From assembly GCA_025506515.1 (NCBI GenBank), contig CM046452.1, forward strand, positions 40,023,518 to 40,087,517: a DNA stretch of 64,000 bases, read 5' to 3'. The notes beneath the pieces were generated by a model. It did not search any database. It was not told the DNA's origin and was given only the letters and a program-made list of their open reading frames with translations. The DNA is from Flaveria trinervia (Eukaryota; Streptophyta; Magnoliopsida; Asterales; Asteraceae). The translations under genes and the position numbers were made by a program. Shown here piece by piece: positions 53,729 to 64,000 of the stretch (the stretch's first letter is position 1; each line of letters begins with the position of its first letter).

Positions 53729-56302
53729 CCATGGAATTCTGGCCATGGCATTGCCCAATGAAATCTATTCTGGGCTAATGCATCATGAAACTGCCCATGA
53801 CCTCTGGATTGCTTTGAAAGAACATTTGGAGGAACAGATGAGGTCTTGGCAAATAATAGAGAATCTTGCCCAACAATATGAGACATTCTCTCATAGAAAG
53901 GGTGAGACACTGACTCAACAATATGAGCGGTTTTCTTGTTTGATCTCTGAACTAAAATGGTCAAACTTGAATACACCAATATTCAGATGAATAACAGATT
54001 TCTCAGATCACTGCCTGAGAGATGGGACACATATACTATTGTCCTACGCTCCAGTGCAAGTTTGGACAAACTATCTCTCACCCAACTCCATGGGAAATTG
54101 CTCACTTTTGAGAGAGAGATAGAACAGAAGAGAAAGCTGTCTTCATCTGAAAGCTCACTGAAGACTTTATACAAGGCAACACTGCCTTGGTGGGTCATGA
54201 GTCAGAATATGCTTCATCTGAATGCCAGTATGATGAGCATATTAATTTCTCTTCAAGCACTTCTGATTCTGCATTTGTAAGTGTTGATGGTCAGTTTACT
54301 GGGTAATAATGACAATCTATGTTTCATTATGGATGATCTCAAGGGGATTGCTGATGATGACTTAGAAGAGATGGATATTTGAGCCAAATGGCCTTGATAA
54401 ATATCAGATCTCAGAAGTTCTACAAAAGAACTGGAAGAAAATTCCCAGGACTCTCTGGCAAAACCAAAGTTGGTTTTGACAAGAGCAAGTTGAGGTGTCA
54501 CAAATGCCAACGGCTTGGACACTTTGCAAGAGAGTGTAGATCAAGGATCTAACTCTACTGCACCCTTTGTGACTTTTCCTGGCAATAGTCAACAACACAG
54601 AGGGCAACATCCTGTCACCTCTAGTCATCATCCTCAACAACAATCTCCGGCATATTTTCTTCCTCAGGGTCAAATGCCATATCAGTACCCTTGTTATTAC
54701 ATGCCACAGTCAAATCAAGTTCAAGTTCCTATGACACCACAACCTCATGCATTACCAGAACCTCAGCCTTCCCTATCTCATCAACAACCTTAATCTCAAC
54801 AACACAGCTTCTTCACCCCAGGAGTTGTTGACTGGAGCAGTTTACCAGATGACTTGTCTGGTCATGATCAACTGTTCTCAGGTGCTGGTCAACATGGTGG
54901 TGACAGTCCCTTTGGGAATCTAGCTCTTATGGCTTTGGAGTCTGCTGATACTTCATTTTCCAATGCCTCTACACCTCAGGTATCACAGGTATCCTCTGAG
55001 GCAAAAGCCAAATTATGTTCTGAACCATGCATAGCAGCATTTGCTTCCATTAGAGAAGCAAATGTAGCTTAATTAATAAGAACATTGAGCTAGAACAAAT
55101 AATTTCCAAAAACAAAGCTGAGTTTGAGTTTGTGCTCAAAGATAAAAATGATGAGGTTTATAAACTGAATTGCCAAATAATTGATGATAAGGCTAGAGAA
55201 GATGTACTTCTAGAGAAGTACAAAGATCTCAAAGAAACCCTCGCAGTTACCCAGGTCGAGTGTGATAGATGGGTACAATCATGCAAGGTTTTGAAATGCT
55301 TCTTAGTAAGCAATCTGCTTCAAATGTGAAGTTTGGAATTGGCTACAATCACACTGCTCCACCTACAGATTTTACCCCAAGAGCAGAGGTAGAATCTGAT
55401 GGTGAGAGTGATAACCAATCCATCATCATGTGATCTACCTTCTGATACAGCACAATCAGAAGTAGCAGTCAGCATCAAGCCCTCTTTGAACCTATCAGCT
55501 GATGTTGATGGTCCAAATGCTGACATTCACATGATCAATAGGTTGATCAACTCAGGAGTTAATCCTGAAGGTCCTGAAAGGACTGGAGAGCAGGATTTAA
55601 CACCTGAAGTTCAAACTTCAACTGCTGTCAGTACTGAAGAGAAGAAAACTGGCAGTAGAAAGAGTTTGAAGACTACTACAGAGGTAGTCAAGAAAGCAAC
55701 CAATGCTTCTATAGCATTGAAGAACAAGTCTTCTGTTGCTTCACCATCTTTAGTTGATGATCAACCTAAGATGAAGAAGAAACCATGTGAAGTATGTGGT
55801 TTGTTCAATCATCTTACAGATGATTGTTGGTACAAAAGAGGTTCCAAACTCAAACAAAAAGAAGAAATTAATGAGAAAATGGTAAAAATGAAAACTGAGT
55901 TTGAGACCACATTTGTATCAGCAACATCAAATCCTGTAACCCTTAAGTCCTTAAAGAAATCCAAAAAGGAAGGAGTTAAACAGGTGACATCTGAGGGTGC
56001 TCAAAGGAAGAAGGTGCAACATAGGACCTTATCTAACTCCACTAGCAATGTGTCTGATGAGCTGAAAGCTTTATCACAAAATCAGACACAGCTGGTGATG
56101 ATGGTACAACATCTGTTGGGTAGAGTTAACCAACTAGATTCTCCTATGTTGAAACCACAGAAAAGGAGGTCTAAGCCAAAGGACTCCTCTTCTACACCAT
56201 CTTCTTCTTCAGGCTGTTGTTACAAATAAACATGTTAGTTTACCATCTATTGATGAGACCAGGCCCAAAACCAAAAAGGTTTGGGTCTCTAAAACTAAAT
56301 GA
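53729..56302 (+). pseudogene. gag of element E, N-terminus missing
   Basis: It starts mid-domain: MALPNEIYSGLMHHETAHDLW, then QQYETFSHRKGETLTQQYERF and, after a frame change near 53960, NRFLRSLPERWDTYTIV and LTQLHGKLLTFEREIEQKR. The first zinc knuckle is exact at 54496-54537 (CHKCQRLGHFAREC). A Gln/Pro-rich stretch follows (54560-54800), then a heptad segment (about 55070-55310). An open segment runs 55399-56229 with a second exact knuckle at 55786-55827 (CEVCGLFNHLTDDC). The tail ends KPKTKKVWVSKTK-like (PKTKKVWVSKTK) then TGA at 56300-56302. It would be the particle-forming protein if complete. Confidence 0.85.
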
Positions 56303-56318
56303 TTGTTTATTATTGCAG
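56300..56318 (+). promoter_or_regulatory. 3' splice-site-like sequence at the gag-pol boundary (element E)
   Basis: Directly after the Gag stop, TTGTTTATTATTGCAG ends at 56318 and pol follows. An ACTAAAT branch-like sequence overlaps the stop. Equivalent to A, B and G. Confidence 0.5.
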
Positions 56319-59300
56319 GGTTCTTCAACATGCCAAAGTAGCATCTGGTATGTAGACAGTGGGGGATCTATGCACATGACTGGGAACATCTCTCTTCTTC
56401 ATGACTACTCTCAAGGAAAGAAGGGATTTGTCTCTTTTGGCAATGATGCTAGGGGTTACATCATCGGAAGGGCTTTGTCTCCAATGGAGAAATCAAATTT
56501 GATGATGTTAATCATGTGGAAAATCTCAAGTACAACCTCTTGAGTGTCAGTCAAATGTGTGATAAAGGCCATGTTGCCCTTTTCACAAGTCAAAACTGTA
56601 GGATTCTGTCATCCAAAGTTTTGCACTTGATTGACAAGGTGTTGGATGATCACACTCTTCTGAAAGCCAACAGGACAGGAAGAGTGTATGCCTTAGATCT
56701 CTCTAAGAAGATAGATCTCAAAGGCAATCCTTGCCTATTTCCAAAGCCTCTTCTCAAGAATCTAAACTGTGGCACAGGAGGCTTGGTCATGTTAATCTCA
56801 ATAACATGAATCAGCTTGCCACAATAGTTTAGTCAGAGGCTTACCAATAAAGGAGTTCCACTGTGATGAAACCTGCACTGCTTGTTTAAAAGGAAAAAGC
56901 ACAAAGTCTCATTCCCTCCTATTGAAGTGTCCAAGTCCACTGCCTGCTTGCAATTACTGCATATGGATCTATTTGGTCCTGTGAGAGTAATGAGCATGGC
57001 AAGAAGAAATACTGTCTGGTAATTGTGGATGATTACTCCAGATTTGTATGGACTTTCTTTCTACATTCAAAGGATGAGGCTACTCAGAAGATTATCCACT
57101 TTGTGCTGTACATTGAGAGCAGTATTCCCTTCCAGTCAAGTGTATTAGGAGTGATAATGGAACTGAGTCAGAAATCATACACTTGATGACTTTCTCTTTC
57201 AAAGGGAATCAAAAGGCAGTTCAGCATTCCAAGGACTCCAGAACAAAATGGAGTAGTGGAGAGAAAGAACAGGACCCTCATTGAAGCTGCAAGGTCCATG
57301 CTGGCTGACTCAGGTTTGCCATTGACTTTTGGGCCGAAGCTGTCAACACCTTGTTATGTGCAAAATAGAGTTTTAGTAAATCAGAGGTTGATGAAGACTC
57401 CATATGAAGTTCTCCATCATTTGGCTCCTCTGATTTCATTTTTCAAAGCATTTGGGTTTCCTGTTTTATTCTCAACACAAAGGATCAACTCCACAAATTT
57501 GATCCTAAGGTGGATGCAGGATACTTTGTTGGTTATTCATCTACTTGCAAGGCATACAGAGTCTTCAACTGCAGAACAAAGATGGTTGAAGAAACTCTAC
57601 ATGTAAGTTTAATGAATCTCCAAAGGACAAGATTCCACAAAGTCCTGTGGAGTTATTTGATTTGGACATACTGCAATATGTTCCTTATCAAACTCCTGCT
57701 GTTGCTCCTGTCAAATGGTATCCACCTGGGGTACTGCTGATGATGATGATGATTGCAGTACTCACCTCTTCAGGTTTAGTGATCAGCTGCCTGACTCAGC
57801 TAGACCTGATGTTCCTGTAGCGCCAGTAGCACCATCCACAACAAATGCTGATGAGATTTCTTCGAATTCAACTTCCTTTGAATTACCATCCACTGATTGG
57901 TTTCAAGGAAATGATACACCATCACCATCTGTTGCTGCTGAACCGGCTACAAACATTTGCACAGATCTCATTGTGTATCAAGATCTGAAGAATCACCCTA
58001 TGTCTCAAATCATGGTGATATCACTGCTGGAGTATCAACAAGAAGTCAATTGTCAAATTTCTGCTTCTATGCTCTCTTCATCAGTCAGCAAGAGCCAAAG
58101 AATTATCACATTGCTTTAAAGGACAATGGATGGGTTGATGCCATGCAGCTTGAGCTTCTTCAGTTCAAGAAACAGCAAGTGTGGGAACTGGTTCCTCTAC
58201 CTCCAGGTAAGTGTGCAATAGGCACTAAATGGGTGTTTAGGAACAAAATTGATGAAAATGGGCTTATTGTTAAGAACAAGGCCAGATTGGTTGTTCAGGG
58301 GTTTGCACAAGAAGAAGGTATTGATTATGATGAAACCTTTGCCCCTGTAGCCAGACTGGAAGCAATTCGATTGTTTTTAGCTTATGCTGCTTATCAAAAC
58401 CTTAAAGTCTTTCAAATGGATGTCAAAAGTGCATTTTTGTATGGAAAAGTTAAAGAAGAGGTTTATGTATGTCAACCTCCAGGCTTTGAGGACAATAAAC
58501 ATCCTAATTGGGTGTATAAGCTTGATAAAGCTCTTTATGGGTTAAAACAAGCTCCCAGAGCCTGGTATGAGACATTATCAAACTTCTTCTGGAAAACATT
58601 TCACTAGAGGCTCCATAGACAAGACTTTATTCATTAAGAAAGCTGGGCAGCATAATCTACTTGTTCAAATTTATGTAGATGATATCATTTTGCATCCTCT
58701 GATCCAAAGTTGTGTGATGCCTTTACAAAGTTGATGCAACAGAAGTTTGAAATGAGTGCCATGGGAGAATTACAGTTCTTTCTGGGGTTGCAAATCAAAC
58801 AAAAGGCTGATGGAATTTTTATTCATCAGTCCAAATATACAAAAGATCTTTGCAAAAGTTTGATTTACAAAACTGTAAGCCCTGTTCTACTTCCATGAGC
58901 AGCACCACACAACTGGACTCAGATCCAAAAGGTAAAGTGGTTGATGAAACACTTTACAGATGTATGATTGGGTCCTTGATGTATTTAACAGCTTCTAGAC
59001 CATATATTATGTTTGCTACATGTGTTTGTGCTAGATTTCAGGCTGCACCTAAAGAGTCTCATCTGATTGCAGTCAAGAGGATCTTTAGATATCTGCAAGG
59101 CACTCCATCTCTAGGTTTATGGTATTCTACCGGACATTCTGGTAAATTAGTTGCTTTTTCTGACAGTGACTATGCAGGTGTAAGTTGACCAGGAAATCAA
59201 CTTCTGGTGGATGTCAATTCCTAGGCAACTGCTTGATTTCTTGGCAGAGCAAGAAACAGACCTCAGTTGCTACATCCACTGCTGAAGCAGAGTACATTGC

Positions 59301-59611
59301 TGCTGCAAGCTGTACATCTCAGGTACTCTGGCTTCAAAACCAACTTTGGATTATGGCATTACAGAGACTAAGACTCCACTGTTAATGGATAGTGCTTCAG
59401 CTCTTTGTATTGTCAAAAATCCAGTCCAGCACTCTAGGACCAAACATATAGAGATCAGACATCATTTTATAAGGGATTGTTTTGAAAAAGGTCTGATTGA
59501 TCCTAAGTTTGTGTCTAGTGCTGATGAGCTTGCAGACATTTTTACTAAGCCTTTGGATAGTTCAACTTTCCAAACCTGGTGTTAAGGCTTGGTATGCTGC
59601 AACTAGAATAA
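56319..59611 (+). pseudogene. pol of element E (protease, integrase, RT, RNase H)
   Basis: Protease IWYVDSGGSMHMTGN gives D-S-G at about 56358. Pre-integrase is frameshifted at 56800-56900. The integrase core includes HMDLFGPVRVMSMA (about 56960), the DNGTE-like region (about 57155, mutated to NGTES) and NGVVERKNRTLIEA (about 57250). The linker is 57715-58110. RT at 57957-58607 reads DNGWVDAMQLELLQF, GTKWVFRNK, VFQMDVKSAFLYGKVKEEVY and ALYGLKQAPRAWYE. YVDD is at 58672-58683. RNase H has SDSDYAG, STAEAEYIAA and LMDSASA; the stop is at 59609-59611. Frame breaks lie near 56520, 57010, 57125, 57600, 58605, 58695, 58860, 59185 and 59345, many of them one base relative to D. Confidence 0.88.
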
Positions 59612-60374
59612 GTGACAACTACTGATGACCTCAGTAATTCATACTGATGATCATGAGTACCTATGTCACATATAAGTACTGATGAGCTCTTTTAACCTCA
59701 GTAGTTTTTATAACTACTGAAGGCTAAATGTCTCACAAGTACCGAAGTACTTCATCTGTTCTAAACTACTGATGTAGTTACAATACTGATGCAGTTACAA
59801 CTACTGCAATCAGTAAAAACAGATAAGTACTGATGTCCTATGAAACAACTGAAATCAGCCAAAAAGACTGATGAATGTGTTGAGGACAGTTTGAAACAGT
59901 GAAAAGCTAAGAATTGACGAAAATAGCTCAAGAGAACTTTCTCTTCAGTCGTTTGTACAACTGCTGTTTCATTCTAAACAACCGAAGCAAAACCCCGTCT
60001 TCAGTAGTTTTATAACTACTGATGACTAATACCAAGTCTTCAGTTGTTTACAACAGCTGATGACAAAACCACTGTCTTCAGTAGTTTCATAACTACTGAT
60101 GACAAACACCAAGTCCTCAGTTGTTTCAATCATCTGAAGTCAAAACCACGGTCTTCAGTAGTTTTCTAAACTACTGATGCCTAACACCACGACTTCAGCT
60201 GTTTCAACGTCTGAAAGGATAATACCATGTCAACGGTCGTTTAAAACTACTGATGACTAACACCACATCCTTCAGTCGTTTCCTTACCCGTACCCTATAA
60301 ATACCCTAACCTGAGCTCTCCATGCTTCATCTTCTTCAAACCTAACGTTCCTCTCCAAAACTTCCCTCTTCTCC
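59612..60374 (+). promoter_or_regulatory. E pol-ORF3 spacer: serial hairpin units and TATA box
   Basis: CAGTAGTT/AACTACTG forms an 8-bp stem at 59699-59719. From 59998 to 60262 about seven units recur every 36-41 bp, each like CTTCAGTAGTT-loop-AACTACTGATG, with stem variants AGTTGTT/AACAGCT. TATAAATA is at 60296-60303, 72 bp before the ORF3 ATG. There is no gene. The same words fill the LTR U3 of this family. Promoter or structured leader is inferred. Confidence 0.65.
60296..60303 (+). promoter_or_regulatory. TATA box upstream of ORF3 (element E)
   Basis: TATAAATA followed by CCCTAACC, matching C at 26222-26229. Confidence 0.55.
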
Positions 60375-63300
60375 ATGGCGTCTATGCAAATTAAACCGCG
60401 ACACAACTGTGTTGCCTACCTCACTAAATCGCCGATCTGGACTAAGTTCGATACTGCTATCGATCTTATGGTTCAGTCCCAATACAACAAGGCATTCCTT
60501 CTGAACCCCGTCTTACATGCCGAATCCTTGAACCAATTTTGGATGAACGTTACTGTTACCACTGAGGAGAGCAACACACCATCCCTCCGTCAGTCGTCAA
60601 CAACAAAGAAGTAGTCATTACTCCTGCAACAATCCGTAAAATCTTCAACTATGATGCTACTTCTCCTGCTGGATATCCGAAGGGCACCATAGATCTATCC
60701 TTTGCTCAGCATGGATATCAAGGCGATCTCAGTGCCACCACCATCATGAAGAAACACTTTAATGACGCTGAGCGCCTGATTTTTCACATGGTAATGTATG
60801 TTTGGCCCCTAAGACGTCGTCTTGGGATCAAATGTCCACCAAATGGCAGCAGGTAATGTATTCTATCCTTGAGCAACAACCACTAAACTTTTCAGAATTA
60901 ATATTTTCAGAGCTCAAAGATATGGCTCAAAAACTAACTGCCAACCGTTGGATACTCTATCCACGGTTCATAATGACCATTATTACAGACCAGCTTAATG
61001 CTGAGGACTTGTGGCTTGGCAGTCCCTGCTACGGCTGTTCTGCCGGAAGTATACTCCCGGCACAACTGACCGGACACTAAAAATGGCTGCCAGCTGCGAA
61101 AACCCACGCAGCTGGAACCCACAGCCACCACCTCCAAATCCAAGTCCCTACCAAACCCACCAAAAAGAAACCCAAAATGGCTACTCAGGGAATTGAGTCC
61201 CCTGAGGATGCCCCTGCAACACACACGCAGGATATATCCACTAGTCCAAACCCCCTAGTGGATACAATGACTCCTCCAGCCACAGCCGCTCAGGCTACCT
61301 CTCAACAGGAGCCTGCAGCAACTCCCCAAGGGGCACCTACTTATCTGGGATCTTACTCACTTGAGGAGATTGCCATTGAAGAGCACCATCCTCCCCAGGT
61401 GCACACTGCTTCTATCCCCTCACCCCAAACAACCGCCCCTCACAGCCCAACTTTAATAGTTGCACAAGTGCTGACTCAATTGCACTCCTCACCCCCTCCC
61501 CAGAAACCACTTACTACTGGGAATACCTCTACAATTGAGGGGAGGAACACAGTGCACCTGAGAACCCACAGCACAGGGGTTTCCCAATTCTATCTCCTGT
61601 GTAGACAAGAGCTTAGAATATCTAGTGAGGCTGCCACCTCCTCTGACTCAGCACATGACCAGAGTGAGGATGGTAACATTGCTAAGACCTCCCTAGAGGC
61701 AACAGCTGATGATGGACATTGTCCTGAGGCTGGAAGTCCCCAGTACCAAGCACAAGGGGCACATGCACCAACTGGTCTACACCCAGTGCATGTAAATCAT
61801 GCTCTAAGCAGGAGGTCAGCTGATTCAGCTCGGCTGATGATGACCTGGGCTTCTTCTATGATGTTCTTGCCCAGAACACAATCCTTGAAGAAAGTCAGTA
61901 GGCTGCAAAACACTTGACCAACTCTCACAAGGAGAAAGACCATCTGCCTCTATCCACCCACAGATGGCACCTTCCCTTGAAGGTTTCCCAAACACCGAGC
62001 CACCCCAAAATCAACCACCTGCCTCTGCTTCAGGCCCTACTTCTCAGGAACAGAACCCTCCTGAGCAAATAGGTGCTGTACTCCAAAATTCCCTTCCTCT
62101 CATCACACCCATAATCACTTATATATGATCAAAGCCATTGATGAGAGGCTTTCCTTAACATTACAGCCCTTGGTTGATGCTGCTGTCCAAAAGACTCTTT
62201 CTGCGGTACAAATCCTTCCTCCAATGCAACCAAAAAGGGGGAGAGTACTGCAGTGAAAGAAAAGAAGAGGAAAAGAACAGAGGAGAAGAAGGAAGAGAAG
62301 CAAGCCCAAGAGGAGGAAAAAGAAAAGCAACCTCTGCTCACTTACAAGCGAAAGAGAAGTGCTGATGATCACACTGCTGAAGACAAATCCTTGGAGGAGC
62401 TGGTCAAAGAAGCTGACACCACACACAGCCGATCCATGGATAAAATAATTGAACAACTCTTCAGGCAGGGGTTTGACACAGCCACACTGGATAGTGAGAT
62501 CAGAAGGTTAGAAGTACAAGAGATACAAACCCGATGGGCAGGGTATGATGCTCTTGAGAAAGAGAGATTGGAAATATTGATCCGCTTTATTGCAAAATAC
62601 TTGGGAAGATCATTAATGGAGATCCGCGCATGGACCAGGGACAGCATTCTGGCTATAGCCACCAGAATCTGTCTGTCTGAGCAATTCAACAAAGGGATTA
62701 TTGTGAAAGCCCTTGATGAGGTTGGGGCTGGTAAAAGGTTAGAGATGGCTAAACTCACAAAGGAGAAACTAACTACAAGGATGCTAGATCAACCTTCCCT
62801 TCCACCCACTCAAACAGAGCTTATCCCTCAAATCCCCCAACCAACCTCTAAGCCAAAATCCAAACATCCTCATTCTTCAAAACCAATTCCTTCACCAACC
62901 AACCATCATCCAGTGATGTACCCAGAAGGAGAGAGAAGGGTGCTGAGGATGGAAGAAGAAGAAGAAGAAGAGGATGAAGATGATAGTCTGCCACTCTCTG
63001 TTGTTCTGAAGCTACCAAAACCCCAAAGTCAACCCATGATCACACCTGACTCTCAAAGGGAAATGGTCAGAGTCAAGATAGAAGAAGAAGAACAGCAGAA
63101 ACAGCACGATGAGCAACTGTTGAATATGGTTGACAAGGATTTCCTCAGTCATCATCTATTCAAGCCATGAAGGGCATGCTCAAAGGCTGTGCACTCTCAG
63201 GCACACCTTTCAGTATCAGAAGGAGAGAGTGAGAGTATGGCCAGACCCCAGGGTGAGTTCTAGAATCCATAAAAGAACTATCCCACACAGATACAACGGC

Positions 63301-63698
63301 CAGGTACGAAAAACAATAGAGTCTACCATCATGTTGGCCGTTGTAGTCTCACCTTGGAAATCATTGATGAATTCAAGAAAGCTCACCAAGCAAAGAAGAC
63401 CCCTCAAGCCTTACTAGAAAACAAGATGATTAAGAAGGGGTTGTTATATAAAAAGCTTGAAGACATCCAGAAGAATGAGCTCCAGTTACTCCTTGAAGGC
63501 AACCATCCTGATGAATTTGTATATAGGGAGGTAACTACGGTGGAGCTGAAAAATGGCAGGACCATGAAGTACTTATCAGAGTACTATGGTCCAGAGTTCT
63601 TCTTCGAAGGAGGAGCAGAAGAACTCTCTCAGGAGGAACAAGTTGTTCTCCTTGAGGCCTATGTTCGTGAGTCATACAGACTCATTACGGGGAAGTAA
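60375..63698 (+). pseudogene. ORF3 of element E, frameshifted
   Basis: It starts at ATG 60375 (MASMQIKPRHNCVAY). Segments: 60375-60614, 60802-61080, 61177-61917, 62253-63170 and 63354-63698, in changing frames. Domain content as in D: an N-terminal conserved domain (QFWMNVTVTTEES, YPKGTIDLSFAQHGYQG, TSSWDQM, NRWILYPRFIM), a Pro/Thr/Gln-rich linker, and a KKGE site followed by a basic KEKKRKRTEEKKEEK helix. Then come a helical block (KIIEQLFRQGFDTATLD, FIAKYLGRSLMEIRAWTRD), an acidic EEEEEEEDEDD run, and the C-terminal block (ERVRVWPDPRV, SEYYGPEFFFEGGAEEL). The stop is at 63696-63698. No signal peptide or membrane segment. Function unknown; conservation in three lineages argues it once mattered to the element. 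Confidence 0.85.
62232..62245 (+). promoter_or_regulatory. Internal polypurine tract in ORF3 (element E)
   Basis: AAAAAGGGGGAGAG, 1.68 kb before the 3' LTR, with the same 12-base core as A-D. Confidence 0.5.
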
Positions 63699-63901
63699 AT
63701 CTCATGAATGGGATAACAACTCTGTGTCCAGTTCCCCAAAACAGAGTTCCCATTCATACTCTGCCAAACAAATATTTGAGATTTCTTCCCAGGCCGGAGC
63801 TTACATGGGTCATCTTCTCTACTGATCAAGAAGGAAAAAGACCAACATTTTGCCATCAATAAGTGGGAGAATAAATAAGTTAGAGGTTTTGGCTGCATTG
63901 G

Positions 63902-63913
63902 TTCAGCGGGAGT
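63902..63913 (+). other. 3' polypurine tract of element E (one pyrimidine)
   Basis: TTCAGCGGGAGT abuts the LTR. C replaces a G found in C's tract, which could weaken priming. Confidence 0.8.
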
Positions 63914-64000
63914 TGTTGGACCAAAAGAACCAATGAGCCAAGATCAGAAAACCTCTAAGTCCCACATGGTATCACAACAACTGCTGAAAGCCTCATCAGT
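63914..64000 (+). repeat. Start of the 3' LTR of element E, cut by the window edge
   Basis: It begins TGTTGGACCAAAAGAACC and matches the first 87 bp of D's LTR (46345 leftward). About 1 kb more is expected to the right. Confidence 0.9.

Larger units (their letters stand above)
45247..64000. repeat. Large inverted repeat formed by D and E (arms about 8.5 kb)
   Basis: The left arm 45247-53728 (minus) pairs with the right arm from 56544 to beyond the window. The single-copy centre is E's gag, 53729-56543. Both outer ends are 3' LTRs and neither arm has a 5' LTR. Confidence 0.85.
53729..64000 (+). mobile_element. Element E: copia element lacking 5' LTR, runs off right edge
   Basis: The plus strand starts abruptly inside gag at 53729, at the junction with inverted D. 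Gag to 56302, pol 56319-59611, spacer with hairpin units, TATA, ORF3 (60375-63698), PPT and the first 87 bp of the 3' LTR follow. Over the protease-integrase overlap, E and D are nearly identical apart from one-base indels. In ORF3 they differ more. Confidence 0.9.

Noticed and set aside
56283..56318. A complete mini-intron from AAG|GTTTGG to GCAG at the E gag-pol boundary
   Set aside because: The span would be about 40 bp, too short for a plant intron, and the donor GT is missing in A and B; only an acceptor is proposed.
62115..62456. Minus-strand Phe/Ser/Leu-rich ORF resembling a membrane protein
   Set aside because: It is antisense to the Lys/Glu-rich helix of ORF3 (AAG/GAA codons read as CTT/TTC).

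Overview
This is a transposon-dense stretch of a plant nuclear genome. I find no host gene, tRNA, rRNA or CRISPR array. Almost every base belongs to LTR retrotransposons. Most are large Ty1/copia elements of a Sirevirus/SIRE-like type: a PBS matching plant initiator tRNA-Met, a long Gag with coiled coil, AGGGGGAGT-type polypurine tracts, and an extra ORF (called ORF3 here) between pol and the 3' LTR. One fragment is Ty3/gypsy-like. A eudicot host is likely. Asteraceae is my guess, from memory of similar ORF3 proteins annotated in that family, at low confidence.

Layout, left to right. Element B (minus) fills 1-4345 and 16767-23865 and is split by element A (plus, 4346-16766). A is complete, with two LTRs and a 5-bp target duplication CACAT. 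B is itself inserted into element C (plus, 23866-30476); C's 5' half lies left of the window. C is inserted in H (30477-31646), a relic of another copia element that keeps only the ORF3 leader and start. A gypsy-type LTR (31647-33317, minus) and its 3' internal region (33318-35627) follow. Then comes G (plus, 35628 to about 44175; LTR, gag, RT-RNase H and ORF3 start, but no integrase and no 3' LTR). Next are F (minus, about 44176-45079; RT/RNase H fragment) and a short LTR-start-like piece X (45080-45246). Last is a giant inverted pair: D (minus, 45247-53728) head to head with E (plus, 53729 to the right edge). D and E are the same family, with arms of about 8.5 kb and 3' LTRs on both outer sides.

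Each copia element encodes Gag (UBN2-type capsid region, CCHC knuckle, coiled coil, second CCHC-like knuckle), aspartic protease, integrase, RT and RNase H. A spacer of roughly 0.6-1.9 kb follows, then ORF3. The spacers are the most interesting part. They carry arrays of short hairpins whose stem sequence differs by family: CTTCCGAAG in A/B, AGTAGTT/AACTACT in C/D/E, varied stems plus TGCGGAT words in G. In six copies the array is followed by a TATA-like box upstream of ORF3. The same words occur in the family's own LTR. I read this as an internal promoter or structured regulatory region for ORF3. Also notable are a 3' splice-site-like sequence at the gag-pol boundary in four copies, and an identical internal polypurine tract inside ORF3 in five copies.

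Most ORFs are broken by single-base shifts. Between A's two nearly identical LTRs, one-base length differences outnumber substitutions, so some breaks may be assembly errors rather than real decay.
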